DNA from: Desulforhopalus singaporensis
GTDB taxonomy: Bacteria > Desulfobacterota > Desulfobulbia > Desulfobulbales > Desulfocapsaceae
NCBI RefSeq assembly: GCF_900104445.1
Contig: NZ_FNJI01000033.1
Coordinates: forward strand, 1 to 52,176
Length of the DNA: 52,176 nucleotides
Direction: 5' to 3'
Below, piece after piece: positions 1 to 8,746 of this stretch. The notes beneath the pieces are model-generated. The model ran no database searches, was not told where the DNA came from, and saw only the letters and a list, made by a program, of their open reading frames with translations. Position 1 is the first letter of the stretch, and each line of letters starts with the position of its first letter. The translations under genes were made by a program, and so were the position numbers.

Positions 1-234
1 CGGGGTAAGGACCAGGAGCAGAACCGGGTACCCGTCATAGCTGAAGCCGGTTTCCCCCATAAAAGCCACAGTACTGAGAAAACTTGCCACCAGGGTGCCG
101 ACTATCATCACCGTCGGCGCGTTGCGGCCGACCACATAGTAATCTTCCATCCCTTTTACTTTTTTACCGGCATAGTTTCCCACGATCACATAAACAATAA
201 AGGTTGCAAAAACACCTATGGCATAGACACTCAT
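1..234 (-). CDS. Sodium:solute symporter (SSS family), N-terminal part only
   Basis: The 78 codons visible start at an ATG preceded by AAGGAG and run off the left window edge. The product begins MSVYAIGVFATFIVYVIVG, a first membrane helix, followed by a short loop with GKKVKGMEDYYVVGR and a second helix with the pattern TLVASFLSTVAFMGETG, which is typical of the SSS family (PutP/PanF-like) where helix TM1 helps form the sodium site. The substrate cannot be told from this piece. The start overlaps the stop of the upstream 44-residue gene (ATGA), so the two are translationally coupled. A sigma-54-like promoter lies about 240 bp upstream of that pair, and a two-component system lies further upstream on the same strand, suggesting signal-dependent solute uptake. 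Confidence 0.85.
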   Translation of the reverse strand, partial: MSVYAIGVFATFIVYVIVGNYAGKKVKGMEDYYVVGRNAPTVMIVGTLVASFLSTVAFMGETGFSYDGYPVLLLVLTP

Positions 235-365
235 ATGTTTTGCTCCTTATCCGTTTGGGTGGTCCCCGGTTGTTCCGCAAAATCCCTGCGCAACTGCCAG
301 ATCGCAATAAGTCCTATAAAAACAAGCACTCCGCCATAGTAAATCGAAAAAAGGTTAACGGCCAA
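231..365 (-). CDS. Small single-helix symporter accessory protein, 44 aa
   Basis: This short gene uses a TTG start with a strong Shine-Dalgarno (AGAGGAGGT) five bases upstream, and its TGA overlaps the symporter ATG. The product begins MAVNLFSIYYGGVLVFIGLIA, one hydrophobic helix, then a charged WQLRRDF segment and a polar tail ending TDKEQNI. Tiny membrane proteins coupled to SSS symporters are known as symporter small accessory proteins; size, topology and position fit that group. An ATG five bases upstream is out of frame and gives only 18 codons. Its role (stability or activity of the symporter) is inferred from coupling alone. Confidence 0.75.
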   Translation of the reverse strand: MAVNLFSIYYGGVLVFIGLIAIWQLRRDFAEQPGTTQTDKEQNI

Positions 366-605
366 AACATACCTCCTCTTGGGAATAGGTTTATGGTTTA
401 CAGCTTTCAGACGTTTTTTGAACTATTTCTAGGGCCAGCTTTGTTTTGCAGAATTATCGATAGACCTTCAGGAAGACCCGTTGCCAACACAGTCATTGCG
501 CGGCGATTATCGAGTAGCGGGGAGGACACCCTCTTTGGGGTTTTCAGTTATTTCCGCCGTTTTCAGTGATTGCGGTCGGGGTTCATCCTGGTCTTGGCTA
601 CTAAG

Positions 606-622
606 AGCAAGATTTACGCCCA
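606..622 (-). promoter_or_regulatory. Sigma-54-type -24/-12 promoter for the symporter operon
   Basis: Read on the minus strand the sequence is GGGCGTAAATCTTGCT. It has GG and GC dinucleotides separated by exactly ten bases and TTGCT at -12, matching the sigma-54 core (TGGCAC-N5-TTGCW) at the invariant positions although A and C of GGCAC are replaced. The predicted start site is near 595, giving a leader of about 230 nt before the small accessory gene. The gene just upstream encodes an NtrC-type activator, which such a promoter needs. Confidence 0.55.
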
Positions 623-702
623 AACCGCGTTTCGTCGAAAAAACTGTGAATAACGAAAAATTACAGTGGGATGGAAACAGGAGCTCGATATGCGGAAAAA
701 AT

Positions 703-753
703 TGCGTCAACCCGCAATGTCAACATAAGTTGACGCCGCAGCCATAAGTTGAC
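703..753. promoter_or_regulatory. Palindromic enhancer site candidate for the NtrC-type regulator
   Basis: A perfect inverted repeat GTCAAC-ATAA-GTTGAC occupies 719-734. The right arm is repeated as CATAAGTTGAC at 724-734 and 743-753, nineteen bases apart (about two helical turns), and another GCGTCAAC lies at 703-710, forming a wider inverted repeat with GTTGACGC. The cluster is about 100-140 bp upstream of the sigma-54 element, the usual distance for an upstream activating sequence. The protein that binds is inferred from proximity. Confidence 0.55.
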
Positions 754-807
754 CAGCAATTACAAGATGAGTCCCATTTACCACGGGAAACGATAAACTG
801 GCGTCTT

Positions 808-2241
808 TTACTTCCCCGGAGCCGTTTTGGCTCTTCGCCTCTTGAGTCTTTTGCTCAGAGCCTGTTTGGAGATACCGAGCAGTTCAGCCGCCCTGCTCTG
901 GTTATTGTCGCTTTTTTCCAGGGCTTCACCGATTGCATATTGGGTAAGCTCGGAAAGTTCGGGGAAGTGTCCGAATAATGTTTCAAGGGATCTGTTGTCA
1001 TTAAGCGTTGCCGCAGGAAAACCGGTCAGCTTTTCACTCTGCATTCTCTCGTCAATGAGATCCACCGTCAACTCCCCGCTCCTGCAGCGGGCTACCGCGT
1101 CATAGATATAGGTTTTCAGTTCACGGACATTGCCGGGGAAGGGGTGGCGGACAAGGGTATCAACAAACTCCCTGCTGATTTCAGGACATTTCCGGTTCAT
1201 ACTCTTTGCCGCCTTTTCCGCCAAATGGGAAATCAGCAGGGGGATATCGTTTTTCCTTTCCCTGAGCGGTGGCAACCGGATCAGGTGGGTGCTCAGGCGG
1301 TAGTACAGATCCATCCGAAATTCACCTTCGGGCGACACCAGGTGATTCAACTCCCTGTTCGCCGCACCTACAATCCTCGCCGTTGATCTTCGCGGCTGAT
1401 CGCTACCCAGCGGGTAATAGACACCTTCCTGCAGCAATCGCAAAAGCTTTATCTGGCTGTTTCTGCTCAACTCGCCGATTTCATCGAGAAACAGGGTCCC
1501 GCCGGCCGCTTTCTCAATAAGCCCACGGCGATCGATCTCCGCTCCGGTGTACGCTCCTTTTTCATGACCGAAGAGGGTGTCGCTGAACAGCGGATCGTCA
1601 AGGCCGGAGACATCGACCGCCACAAAATTCCCCGCAAGCCGGCTGGCGTCGTGAATCGCCCTGGCCACCAGTTCCTTGCCGGCCCCTGTCTCCCCCAGTA
1701 TCATTACCGGCTGCCCGCTGGTCGCAACGGCTTCAATATAGTGGAAAACTCCATGCATCACAGGGTCCCGGGTGATAATAGACGAAAAGCATTGGGGGGA
1801 ATTCAGTTTTTCACCATGGACCAGTCCCTTAAGGGAGAACAATTCGTTACGCAGGGTACAGATCTCAACACCATTTCTCAGGGCCGAACCGAAGGTGTTC
1901 ATATTAACCGGCTTTACCAGATAGTCATGGGCTCCCAGTTTGAGGCACTCCACCGCCGTCTCAATTTCCGAATTAGCGGTACAGATAATAACCGGCACCC
2001 GGGGGTGTCTGTTTCGCATCTCCACCAGCACCTGCCTGCCGGATTTGTGCGGCATATTCAGGTCGAGAAACAGCACACAGTTGTTTTTTCCCGCCAGAAT
2101 CCGCTCCAGTTTTCTGGAGTCATCCACGGTAGTAACGTTTTTGACCCCCATGGATTTAAGTAGGAAACTGTAAGCGTCGAGCTCTGATTTTTCATCATCG
2201 ACAATAATCACCTCAGTATCAACGTGGTTAAAATTCAACAT
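808..2241 (-). CDS. Sigma-54-dependent response regulator, NtrC/AtoC family
   Basis: The 477-residue protein has a receiver domain (about 8-125) with the acidic pair in IIVDDE, the phospho-acceptor Asp in LFLDLNMP and the conserved Lys in YLVKPVN. The AAA+ domain (about 155-390) has Walker A GETGAGKE, the sigma-54 contact loop as GAYTGA instead of GAFTGA (a common working variant) and Walker B GGTLFLDEIGEL. A Fis-type helix-turn-helix with NQSRAAELLGISKQALSKRL closes the protein. Its start overlaps the end of the kinase gene by 7 bp, so the two form one operon. The likely target is the symporter operon downstream, which has a sigma-54-like promoter. Confidence 0.93.
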   Translation of the reverse strand: MLNFNHVDTEVIIVDDEKSELDAYSFLLKSMGVKNVTTVDDSRKLERILAGKNNCVLFLDLNMPHKSGRQVLVEMRNRHPRVPVIICTANSEIETAVECLKLGAHDYLVKPVNMNTFGSALRNGVEICTLRNELFSLKGLVHGEKLNSPQCFSSIITRDPVMHGVFHYIEAVATSGQPVMILGETGAGKELVARAIHDASRLAGNFVAVDVSGLDDPLFSDTLFGHEKGAYTGAEIDRRGLIEKAAGGTLFLDEIGELSRNSQIKLLRLLQEGVYYPLGSDQPRRSTARIVGAANRELNHLVSPEGEFRMDLYYRLSTHLIRLPPLRERKNDIPLLISHLAEKAAKSMNRKCPEISREFVDTLVRHPFPGNVRELKTYIYDAVARCRSGELTVDLIDERMQSEKLTGFPAATLNDNRSLETLFGHFPELSELTQYAIGEALEKSDNNQSRAAELLGISKQALSKRLKRRRAKTAPGK

Positions 2242-4373
2242 TTTCCCCCCTCCTCATCCACCAGAGGCAGCTCGACGGTGAATTGCGCCCCCGGCCTCAA
2301 GTCCTGTACCGTGATACTTCCCCCCATCTCCTTTTCAACTATCATCTTGGCCATATAAAGTCCTATCCCTGTCCCGGCAGCCGTTGACTTGGTGGTAAAA
2401 TAGGGATCGAAAATCTTGCCGATCAGGGATTCTTCTATACCGATCCCGGTATCCTGGATAATTATGACCACATGTTTTTCCGTGGCACTCACCGTTATGG
2501 TGATTGCATCCGCACCTTCATGGTCCTGTTGCTTTTGCAGCCGCCGCTTTCCTTCAATCGCCTCTTTCCCGTTTGACAGCACATTGACGAGGACATGCAC
2601 GAACTCGTTTCGGTAGCCGAGAACCAGAAGCTTTCGACCGGCTGTCTCACTGTTTTGCACCAGCTCGATGTGGCTGTGGCTGAGCTGGGATTTCATCAGC
2701 TTCACCGCATTCTCAATCGCCGCCGTCGCGTCAAAGGCCGTCTTGTGCTTCGACGGTTTGACATATTCCCTGAAATCGTTGATCGTCGAGGACATGAACT
2801 GGATCTGTGAATCCGCCTCGGTTACCAGTTTTTCGATAAACTGCTTGTCCATCATCTTATTGTAATACGCCGGCTGGATACTGGCGATATAGGTGGCAAG
2901 AGCGTTGAGCGGCTGGCGCCATTGGTGGGCAATTGAGCTTATCATCTCTCCCATGGCGGCCATTTTCTGCGCCTGTCTCAACTGGTTTTCGGCGTTTTCC
3001 CTTTTCGAGATATCCCATACGCTGGAGAGAATAACGACATCGTTGTCCAGCCGGAATTTTTTCAAGCTCACCTCGGTCGGAAACTGACTGCCGTCGTCAC
3101 GCAGAAACATCCATTTGAACGTTACCGCTTCTTTTAAAGTCAGGCTGTCCAGTATCTTCGACAGCCGCTGCATGCTGTTGGTCCCGTCGTTCTGGCTCGC
3201 CGGGGAAAAGTCGAGCATCGATTTGCCGATTATTTCAAGGCGATCTTTTCTCAGCATTTCCGCCGCCCGGTCGTTGCACTCCACATAAACATTATCCCGG
3301 GTCAGCAGGATACCGTTGGTCGCGATGTTAAAAATTGTCTGGTACCTGGTTTCCATCTCCTTGCGGCGGCTTATCTCCCCTTCGAGGTCCTTTTCCTTCC
3401 AGTACAGAAGTTTCTGCTGACTGCTGACGGTGGTGTCAAACCGTCGCTTGGCAAGCAGCAGGGCAGCGCCGCTGCCGCAGACGACCAGCAGTGTCAGCAG
3501 CGCAAGAAACGTGAGGATCTTGAACACCACCTCCATGGCGAAAAGCATCGCGGTATTCCTGGCCAGATCATAGGCCTCTTTTTTTTCGACGGTGGTGCAC
3601 AGATACCACTCGGATCCGGACAGCTTTTTGTAAGACAGGATCATATCCCTGCCGGATAATACGTAATCATACGTTCCGTTCGGATGGTTGGCAAAATAAT
3701 CGAGCACCCCGGCAAGCGAAGGGCTGAGATCCTGAAACCTGACATGCATCTCGTAAGAGGATTCAGGATGAACCAGGATGGTACCCATCCGGTCAAGGAT
3801 AAAGGAATACCCGGAGTGACCGATAGTCGCGTTCAGAACATTTTTTTTAATGGTATCAAGAATAATATCCGAACTCAGGACCCCGGCAAACGTGTCGCCC
3901 AGCCACAGCGGCTTGGTGATGGCTATAACCTTTCTCATGGTCGTCAGATCGGTGTAAGGACTGGTAAAAGCTACGCGGTTGGCCTCGGTGCCCTTACGGT
4001 ACCAGGGCCTTGTTCTCGGATCGTACCACGTCTCCGGCGTCCAGCCGCTGCCGACAATAATGATGCCGTCGCTGGTACCGACGTAGACGTCGGCAAAATC
4101 CCCTGCCCGGGTAGCCATCTGCAGAATACGCATGGTTCCGGGATTGTGTCCGATGGGCACCTCCCGCACCGCCCTGGCGGTGGCGTCGATTATGTTCATA
4201 TGCTGTTCAAGCCACAGCTCGACGGTGTTGGCAAGTTCCGTCGCAATGCCCTGCTGGTGGTTCTCCACAGTTTTTTCAGTTATAATCCTGGTACTGTTAT
4301 AGGTGATCACGGTAAGCACCAGTATCACCATCAGCATTCCGCCTATTATGAGGATATTTCTCTTAAGATTCAT
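2235..4373 (-). CDS. dCACHE-PAS sensor histidine kinase
   Basis: A membrane kinase of about 712 residues. A first helix near residues 5-26 and a second near 285-310 enclose a periplasmic double-CACHE sensor with the DPRTRPWYRKG motif common to small-carboxylate and amino-acid sensing CACHE domains. A PAS domain (about 345-460), a HisKA box (SIAHQWRQPLNAL, phosphorylated His) and an HATPase domain with DTGIGIE and GTGIGLYMAK follow. The ORF is open to 4421, but the ATG at 4373 is chosen: it has GGTGG upstream and starts directly with the first membrane helix (MNLKRNILIIGG). The kinase probably senses the solute that the downstream symporter imports; this is inferred from layout. Confidence 0.9.
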   Translation of the reverse strand: MNLKRNILIIGGMLMVILVLTVITYNSTRIITEKTVENHQQGIATELANTVELWLEQHMNIIDATARAVREVPIGHNPGTMRILQMATRAGDFADVYVGTSDGIIIVGSGWTPETWYDPRTRPWYRKGTEANRVAFTSPYTDLTTMRKVIAITKPLWLGDTFAGVLSSDIILDTIKKNVLNATIGHSGYSFILDRMGTILVHPESSYEMHVRFQDLSPSLAGVLDYFANHPNGTYDYVLSGRDMILSYKKLSGSEWYLCTTVEKKEAYDLARNTAMLFAMEVVFKILTFLALLTLLVVCGSGAALLLAKRRFDTTVSSQQKLLYWKEKDLEGEISRRKEMETRYQTIFNIATNGILLTRDNVYVECNDRAAEMLRKDRLEIIGKSMLDFSPASQNDGTNSMQRLSKILDSLTLKEAVTFKWMFLRDDGSQFPTEVSLKKFRLDNDVVILSSVWDISKRENAENQLRQAQKMAAMGEMISSIAHQWRQPLNALATYIASIQPAYYNKMMDKQFIEKLVTEADSQIQFMSSTINDFREYVKPSKHKTAFDATAAIENAVKLMKSQLSHSHIELVQNSETAGRKLLVLGYRNEFVHVLVNVLSNGKEAIEGKRRLQKQQDHEGADAITITVSATEKHVVIIIQDTGIGIEESLIGKIFDPYFTTKSTAAGTGIGLYMAKMIVEKEMGGSITVQDLRPGAQFTVELPLVDEEGGKC

Positions 4374-4757
4374 GTACCACCGGATTAGCATCGATAAGAA
4401 CCGAACGGACCAACACCACATTGCCTTGACAGTCCATCACCGGTTCCGGCCACGGACGATCAGGTGTAATACTACAAAACGCAGATAAATATTGCACAAC
4501 CATGTGCAAAAAACAGCAAACATATCTGTCAATCGGCAAACCTTGTCTCTTTTTCTGCAAGGGTATTGGTATAGTTATCCGCACAAGCCCCCCAGAACGG
4601 CAGCTCTTTTTTTCAGAAATATTATTGCCAACCGCTCTTTTTTCGTTTTTTTTAGGGGAGATAAAGGTAACCCCGGCCGGAGTCCTTGACCGCAGTTTTA
4701 TTTCACTGATCTGCGTCGGCCGATCTCAGCATATAACGCTCAGGCAGGAACAGGAAG
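4374..4757. other. Divergent intergenic region with an inverted repeat
   Basis: This stretch lies between the kinase operon (minus) and the VOC gene (plus) and must hold both promoters. A 7-bp inverted repeat TTGCACA-ACCA-TGTGCAA at 4492-4509 lies about 120 bp upstream of the kinase start and could be an operator. I could not identify confident -35/-10 pairs. No coding capacity is recognised. Confidence 0.4.
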
Positions 4758-5198
4758 ATGATAACAAGACCGGATCATGTAAACATCGTGGTAAGCGATC
4801 TCAAACAAAGTTGTGATTTTTTTTCACTGCTGGGATTTACAAAGGGTCCGGGGGGCCGGTTGTCGGGCGTGTGGATTTCGGAGGTGGTCGGGCTTGAAAA
4901 CGTCGATGCCGACTATGTAGAGCTCACTCATCCCGGTTCAAGGATGCGCATAGAGCTCATCTGCTACAGATCCCCCGTTTCCGGAAAATCACCGGATATC
5001 GGCAAAGCCAACCGGATAGGAATCAGGCATATCGCCTTTGCCGTTGACAATATTGAAGCGACGGTTGAAAAGCTTGCGGCGGCAGGGGTCAGATTCGACA
5101 GCGGGATTCAGCTCTACCCGGCAACCGGGAAAAAACTGGTCTACTTCAAGGGACCGGACAACATTCTGCTGGAGTTAGCCGAATATCCCTTGAAATAA
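4758..5198 (+). CDS. VOC (glyoxalase/bleomycin resistance) superfamily protein
   Basis: A 146-residue single-gene protein preceded by AGGAAG. It shows the paired beta-alpha-beta-beta-beta modules of the vicinal oxygen chelate fold. Candidate metal ligands sit at the expected places: His in RPDHVNIVV, Glu in MRIELICY, His in GIRHIAFAV and Glu in ILLELAEYP. The family covers glyoxalase I, methylmalonyl-CoA epimerase and many dioxygenase-like or resistance proteins; the sequence does not settle which. It stands alone on the plus strand between two minus-strand signalling units. Confidence 0.8.
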   Translation: MITRPDHVNIVVSDLKQSCDFFSLLGFTKGPGGRLSGVWISEVVGLENVDADYVELTHPGSRMRIELICYRSPVSGKSPDIGKANRIGIRHIAFAVDNIEATVEKLAAAGVRFDSGIQLYPATGKKLVYFKGPDNILLELAEYPLK

Positions 5199-5496
5199 CC
5201 TTCGCAGGGACTCTATTCCTGTTTCAGGAACCGGCAGGGCTTTAAATATCCGTTCATTTATGGACAACCGGATTCGTCTCTGTTTCCGGCCAATAATGGA
5301 AATAATGGTCGCCGGAAAGCCTGAGGCAGCAGCCAGTCTTCACCATACAACCAGCGTATGCTACAATAAAAGAGCAGCAACAGCTTGCAACATAGCTGGA
5401 CGACCATATAAAAACATCATGGCGGATATCCTCTACCACCTTCTGGCTAATCTGCTGTATATCCGCCGACACAAAAAGAGCATTCACCTCAAAGAA

Positions 5497-6252
5497 ATGA
5501 ACAACCCGTTGCTTTATTTCATCTTCAAAGGCGATCTGCATACTCTTTTTTCGGCGAAAAAAAGACCGTCGTCGTTCAGCCTGTCGCTAACCCGAAAAGC
5601 ATCGATAAAAGATATAATCGAAGCTTTTGGCATTCCCCACACCGAAGTCGGCAAAATAGAAGCCGGCGGAACAGAGGTCGACTTCACCTTTTGCCCTGAA
5701 CACAGCCAGACCGTGGTGGTTTTCCCCTTTGATTTCCGGACGACCCAAAAACTCCCCACCCTGCTGCACCCCGAGATTGGCAAACCGATTCGATTCATGG
5801 TGGACAGGACCGTCCTCAAGCTTGGCCGTAACCTCAGACTCGCAGGGTTCGACACGACGGTTGCACCGGCAAAAAGCTTCAGACAGACAGGACTACAGGC
5901 CGAGCGCGAAGGACGAATTATCGCAACACGCAACCGTGACCTGCTAAAATGCGCCCAGGTGCGCCATGGCCAGCTGATCCGCTCCCAAGATCACCGGATA
6001 CAGATCGGCGAGGTGTGCGACCGCTACGGTCTGCGCCGAAAAATGAATATTTTCACCAGATGCCCGGAATGCAACGCAATACTAGCAAAAGTTGCCAAGG
6101 ATGACATTTTGCACCTTCTCGAACCTCTTACCCAAAAATACTACACATCTTTTATGCGCTGTGTGGGTTGCAGAAAAATCTACTGGCGAGGATCGCACCA
6201 TCATAAGATGTCCGTTTTCATGGACCAGATCCGTAATCGTATAAGCTTTTAA
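5497..6252 (+). CDS. Mut7-C RNase-domain protein with N-terminal ubiquitin-like domain
   Basis: The ORF is open from 5260, but the first 79 codons have no family character. The ATG at 5497 (MNNPLLYFIFKGDL) fits the expected 251-residue length, although no clear ribosome site precedes it. Residues 1-85 resemble the beta-grasp (ThiS/ubiquitin-like) Mut7-C_ub domain, with SIKDIIEAFGIPHTEVG. The rest resembles the PIN-like Mut7-C domain: RFMVDRTVLKLGRNLRLAGFD with an acidic residue, then the zinc-ribbon-like pairs CPEC and CVGC and the ending KIYWRGSHHHKM. A nuclease role on RNA is predicted for the family but not proven. Confidence 0.75.
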   Translation: MNNPLLYFIFKGDLHTLFSAKKRPSSFSLSLTRKASIKDIIEAFGIPHTEVGKIEAGGTEVDFTFCPEHSQTVVVFPFDFRTTQKLPTLLHPEIGKPIRFMVDRTVLKLGRNLRLAGFDTTVAPAKSFRQTGLQAEREGRIIATRNRDLLKCAQVRHGQLIRSQDHRIQIGEVCDRYGLRRKMNIFTRCPECNAILAKVAKDDILHLLEPLTQKYYTSFMRCVGCRKIYWRGSHHHKMSVFMDQIRNRISF

Positions 6253-6361
6253 AAGATCTGGCTGCGGCGATCTTGCCCCGAAAATTTCACTGGGAGACGA
6301 CAACACACCACGGCCCCACGGCCAGGACCTTTTTCGCGAAGAGCTCCTGCAACGATTCGGT

Positions 6362-8593
6362 CTAAAGAATACGGTCGCTTTCAGCGCAGTATGCGGCGAA
6401 TTCCTTTTCAGCCAGTGGCTTACTGAAAAAATATCCCTGCCCCTTGGTGCATCCCGCCTGACAAAGCAGCCGTAGCTGCTCTTTGGTTTCAATGCCTTCG
6501 GCTATCACCCCGCAGTCGATCTTTTGGGCAACGAACAGGATGGCTTCAATGATTGCAAGATCGCGCGTATCTTTGTGAACATCCTGTACAAAACCCTTGT
6601 CAATTTTCAAGGTAGTGATAGGCAGATGCTTAAGGTGGTTCAGAGAGGAGAACCCCTTGCCAAAATCGTCGATGGCCAAACAGACTCCCATCTGGCGCAA
6701 AGACTTCAGGCGAGAGATCGTCTCTCCGACATTTTCCATTGCCACGCTTTCCGTTATTTCCAGCTCCAACAGCCGCGGATCCAGCGATGTCTTCTGCAGG
6801 ATCTCGGTGACCAGCGTCAAAAACCCGGGATCCTTGAACTGGGACATGGATATATTGACGCTCATCTGCAGCGGCGGGATTCCCGCTTCCTGCAATGATT
6901 TGGCGTAAGCGCAGGCCGACTGGAGCACTTTTTTGCCTACCGGCACAATCAACCCGCTCTCTTCAAGCAGCGGAATAAAGTCGCCGGGAGCAATCAGCCC
7001 TTTTTCAGGATGGTGCCACCGCAACAGAGCCTCCACCCCGAAAACCCGACCGGACGACAATTCCAGTTTCGGCTGGTAATGCAGGATAAACTCATCATTT
7101 TCCAGCGCCTGCCGGAGATCATTTTCCAGAAGCAGAAATTCATGAGCGCGGATGTCCATTTCCCGGGAATAAAACCGGAAAGTATTCCTACCGCACTTTT
7201 TCGCCTCATACATGGCGACATCGGCACGTTTGAGCAGACTTTCATTTTCTTCATCGCTGGAACGGCACACACTTATGCCGATACTGGCGGACACATAACA
7301 TTTCCGGTTATCGAGAAAGAAAGGCGACTCCAGACTGTTGAGGATTCTCTGGGCAATGCGGGCAACGTACTTGATCTCCGAAACATCCTCTATCAGAATG
7401 ACAAATTCGTCCCCACCAAAACGGGCGATTGTATCCACGGCGTACCGCAGATGAACGGTCATCCGTTCAGCCACTTGCAGCAGGAGCTTATCTCCGGCCC
7501 TATGCCCCATGGTGTCGTTGATCTTTTTAAACAGGTCAAGATCGAGAAAGAGAAGAGCAGTCATTGCCTTGGTGCGTTCGACCCTTTTCACCGCCCTGGT
7601 AAGACGATCCTGAAACAGCTCCCTGTTGGGGAGCCCCGTCAATGAATCATAATAGGCGAGATAGTTGAGGTGGGACTGTTTTTTTTCCAGATCCTGTTCG
7701 ATGAGTTTGAAGTCGGTGACGTCGAGAACGGTCCCGGTCGCCCGCACCGGTTGGTTGCCGTCGCCCAGGGTAACCTGTCCCTGAAAATAGACATAACGGG
7801 TGACGCTATCGCCGGAGTCTATCCGGCAATTGATGCTGTAGGATCCGCCGCTGGCCAGAGCCTTTTCCAGTTCCATTCTCACCTGGGCCTGATTTTCCCT
7901 GTGTACCGCACCGCAAAGTGCGTCTATGGAGAAAACAAAAGTGTCGGGATCCGCACCAAGTATTCGATAGAACTCAGCGGAACAATGAAAACTGTTGTTC
8001 TCAATATCCCAATCCCAGCTGCCAATGCGGCCTATTCGCTGCACTTCTTCCAGATACGCCCGACTGGTACGCAGTTTTTGCTCGATCACCTTGTGTTCGG
8101 TTATATCAAGCCAGCTGCCGACAATTTCCCTGCCCCCGCCGTCTTTTGACGCCACCATCCGCAGCTCATCCCGTACCCAACGATATCTCCCTTTTTTATT
8201 GAGCAGCCGGTATTCCTGGATGACCGTTTCAGATGCTGGAAGCGTTGCCAGATTTTTTATTACCCTGGCTCTGTCGTCCGGATGGATCCTGTCCAGCCAG
8301 AAAGCGGATTTCCCCTCAAAATCGCTGCGCTCATATCCGAACTGGTGTTTAATATTGTCGCTGACAAAGGTGATGGCAAAATCGTTATCCCCATGGCAGA
8401 GATAAACCACCGCCGGACAGGCCAGGAAAATATCCTGGCGGCAACCGGAAACAGTAACTATCGGTACGGCATTATCTTCGTCTGCCAGGACGTTATTGGG
8501 GAAATTCACGGATTTCATATTGGGTAAAGCGCGCAGTAGTAGTTTTTCGGTTGCACATCTTAGCACGACAAAGTCATCGTAGCCGCGTTGCAT
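6362..8593 (-). CDS. PAS-PAS-GGDEF-EAL cyclic-di-GMP protein
   Basis: A 743-residue protein with two PAS/PAC domains (about 60-170 and 180-295), each ending in an LDITEHK or LDVTDFK linker, a GGDEF domain with intact RFGGDEFVIL, and an EAL domain with VEALLRW, NISMSQF and AIDDFGKGFSS. Both the diguanylate cyclase and phosphodiesterase signatures are present, so the enzyme could be bifunctional. No membrane segment is seen, so it is probably cytosolic and senses through PAS. The start is uncertain: ATGs at 8593 and 8518 both lack a clear ribosome site. It faces the Mut7-C gene tail-to-tail. Confidence 0.9.
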   Translation of the reverse strand: MQRGYDDFVVLRCATEKLLLRALPNMKSVNFPNNVLADEDNAVPIVTVSGCRQDIFLACPAVVYLCHGDNDFAITFVSDNIKHQFGYERSDFEGKSAFWLDRIHPDDRARVIKNLATLPASETVIQEYRLLNKKGRYRWVRDELRMVASKDGGGREIVGSWLDITEHKVIEQKLRTSRAYLEEVQRIGRIGSWDWDIENNSFHCSAEFYRILGADPDTFVFSIDALCGAVHRENQAQVRMELEKALASGGSYSINCRIDSGDSVTRYVYFQGQVTLGDGNQPVRATGTVLDVTDFKLIEQDLEKKQSHLNYLAYYDSLTGLPNRELFQDRLTRAVKRVERTKAMTALLFLDLDLFKKINDTMGHRAGDKLLLQVAERMTVHLRYAVDTIARFGGDEFVILIEDVSEIKYVARIAQRILNSLESPFFLDNRKCYVSASIGISVCRSSDEENESLLKRADVAMYEAKKCGRNTFRFYSREMDIRAHEFLLLENDLRQALENDEFILHYQPKLELSSGRVFGVEALLRWHHPEKGLIAPGDFIPLLEESGLIVPVGKKVLQSACAYAKSLQEAGIPPLQMSVNISMSQFKDPGFLTLVTEILQKTSLDPRLLELEITESVAMENVGETISRLKSLRQMGVCLAIDDFGKGFSSLNHLKHLPITTLKIDKGFVQDVHKDTRDLAIIEAILFVAQKIDCGVIAEGIETKEQLRLLCQAGCTKGQGYFFSKPLAEKEFAAYCAESDRIL

Positions 8594-8684
8594 CGTTTCT
8601 GCGCCGCGGTATCATTTGGCAACAGCCGTCTTTTCGGAACAATCCCGGGTATAAAAAATTTTTCGACGAGGTTTTCCAGCTGAA

Positions 8685-8738
8685 AAAACATGCTTGCCAC
8701 CCCAGTCCGGACAAGTTCGTCAGGACTTGGGTGGCAAG
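8685..8738 (-). terminator. Intrinsic terminator after the oxidoreductase gene
   Basis: Arms at 8693-8708 and 8723-8738 pair over 16 positions with one mismatch around a 14-base loop. On the minus strand the stem is followed by TGTTTTTT. It lies nine bases after the stop of the gene ending at 8747. Confidence 0.85.
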
Positions 8739-8746
8739 GGCATTGT

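Larger units (their letters stand above)
366..807. other. Intergenic region holding the symporter control elements
   Basis: No convincing protein gene lies here; the ORFs in both directions have no family character. The stretch holds a sigma-54-like promoter (606-622) and a palindromic enhancer candidate (703-753), both described separately. It separates the end of the response regulator gene from the symporter operon, all on the minus strand. Confidence 0.6.
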
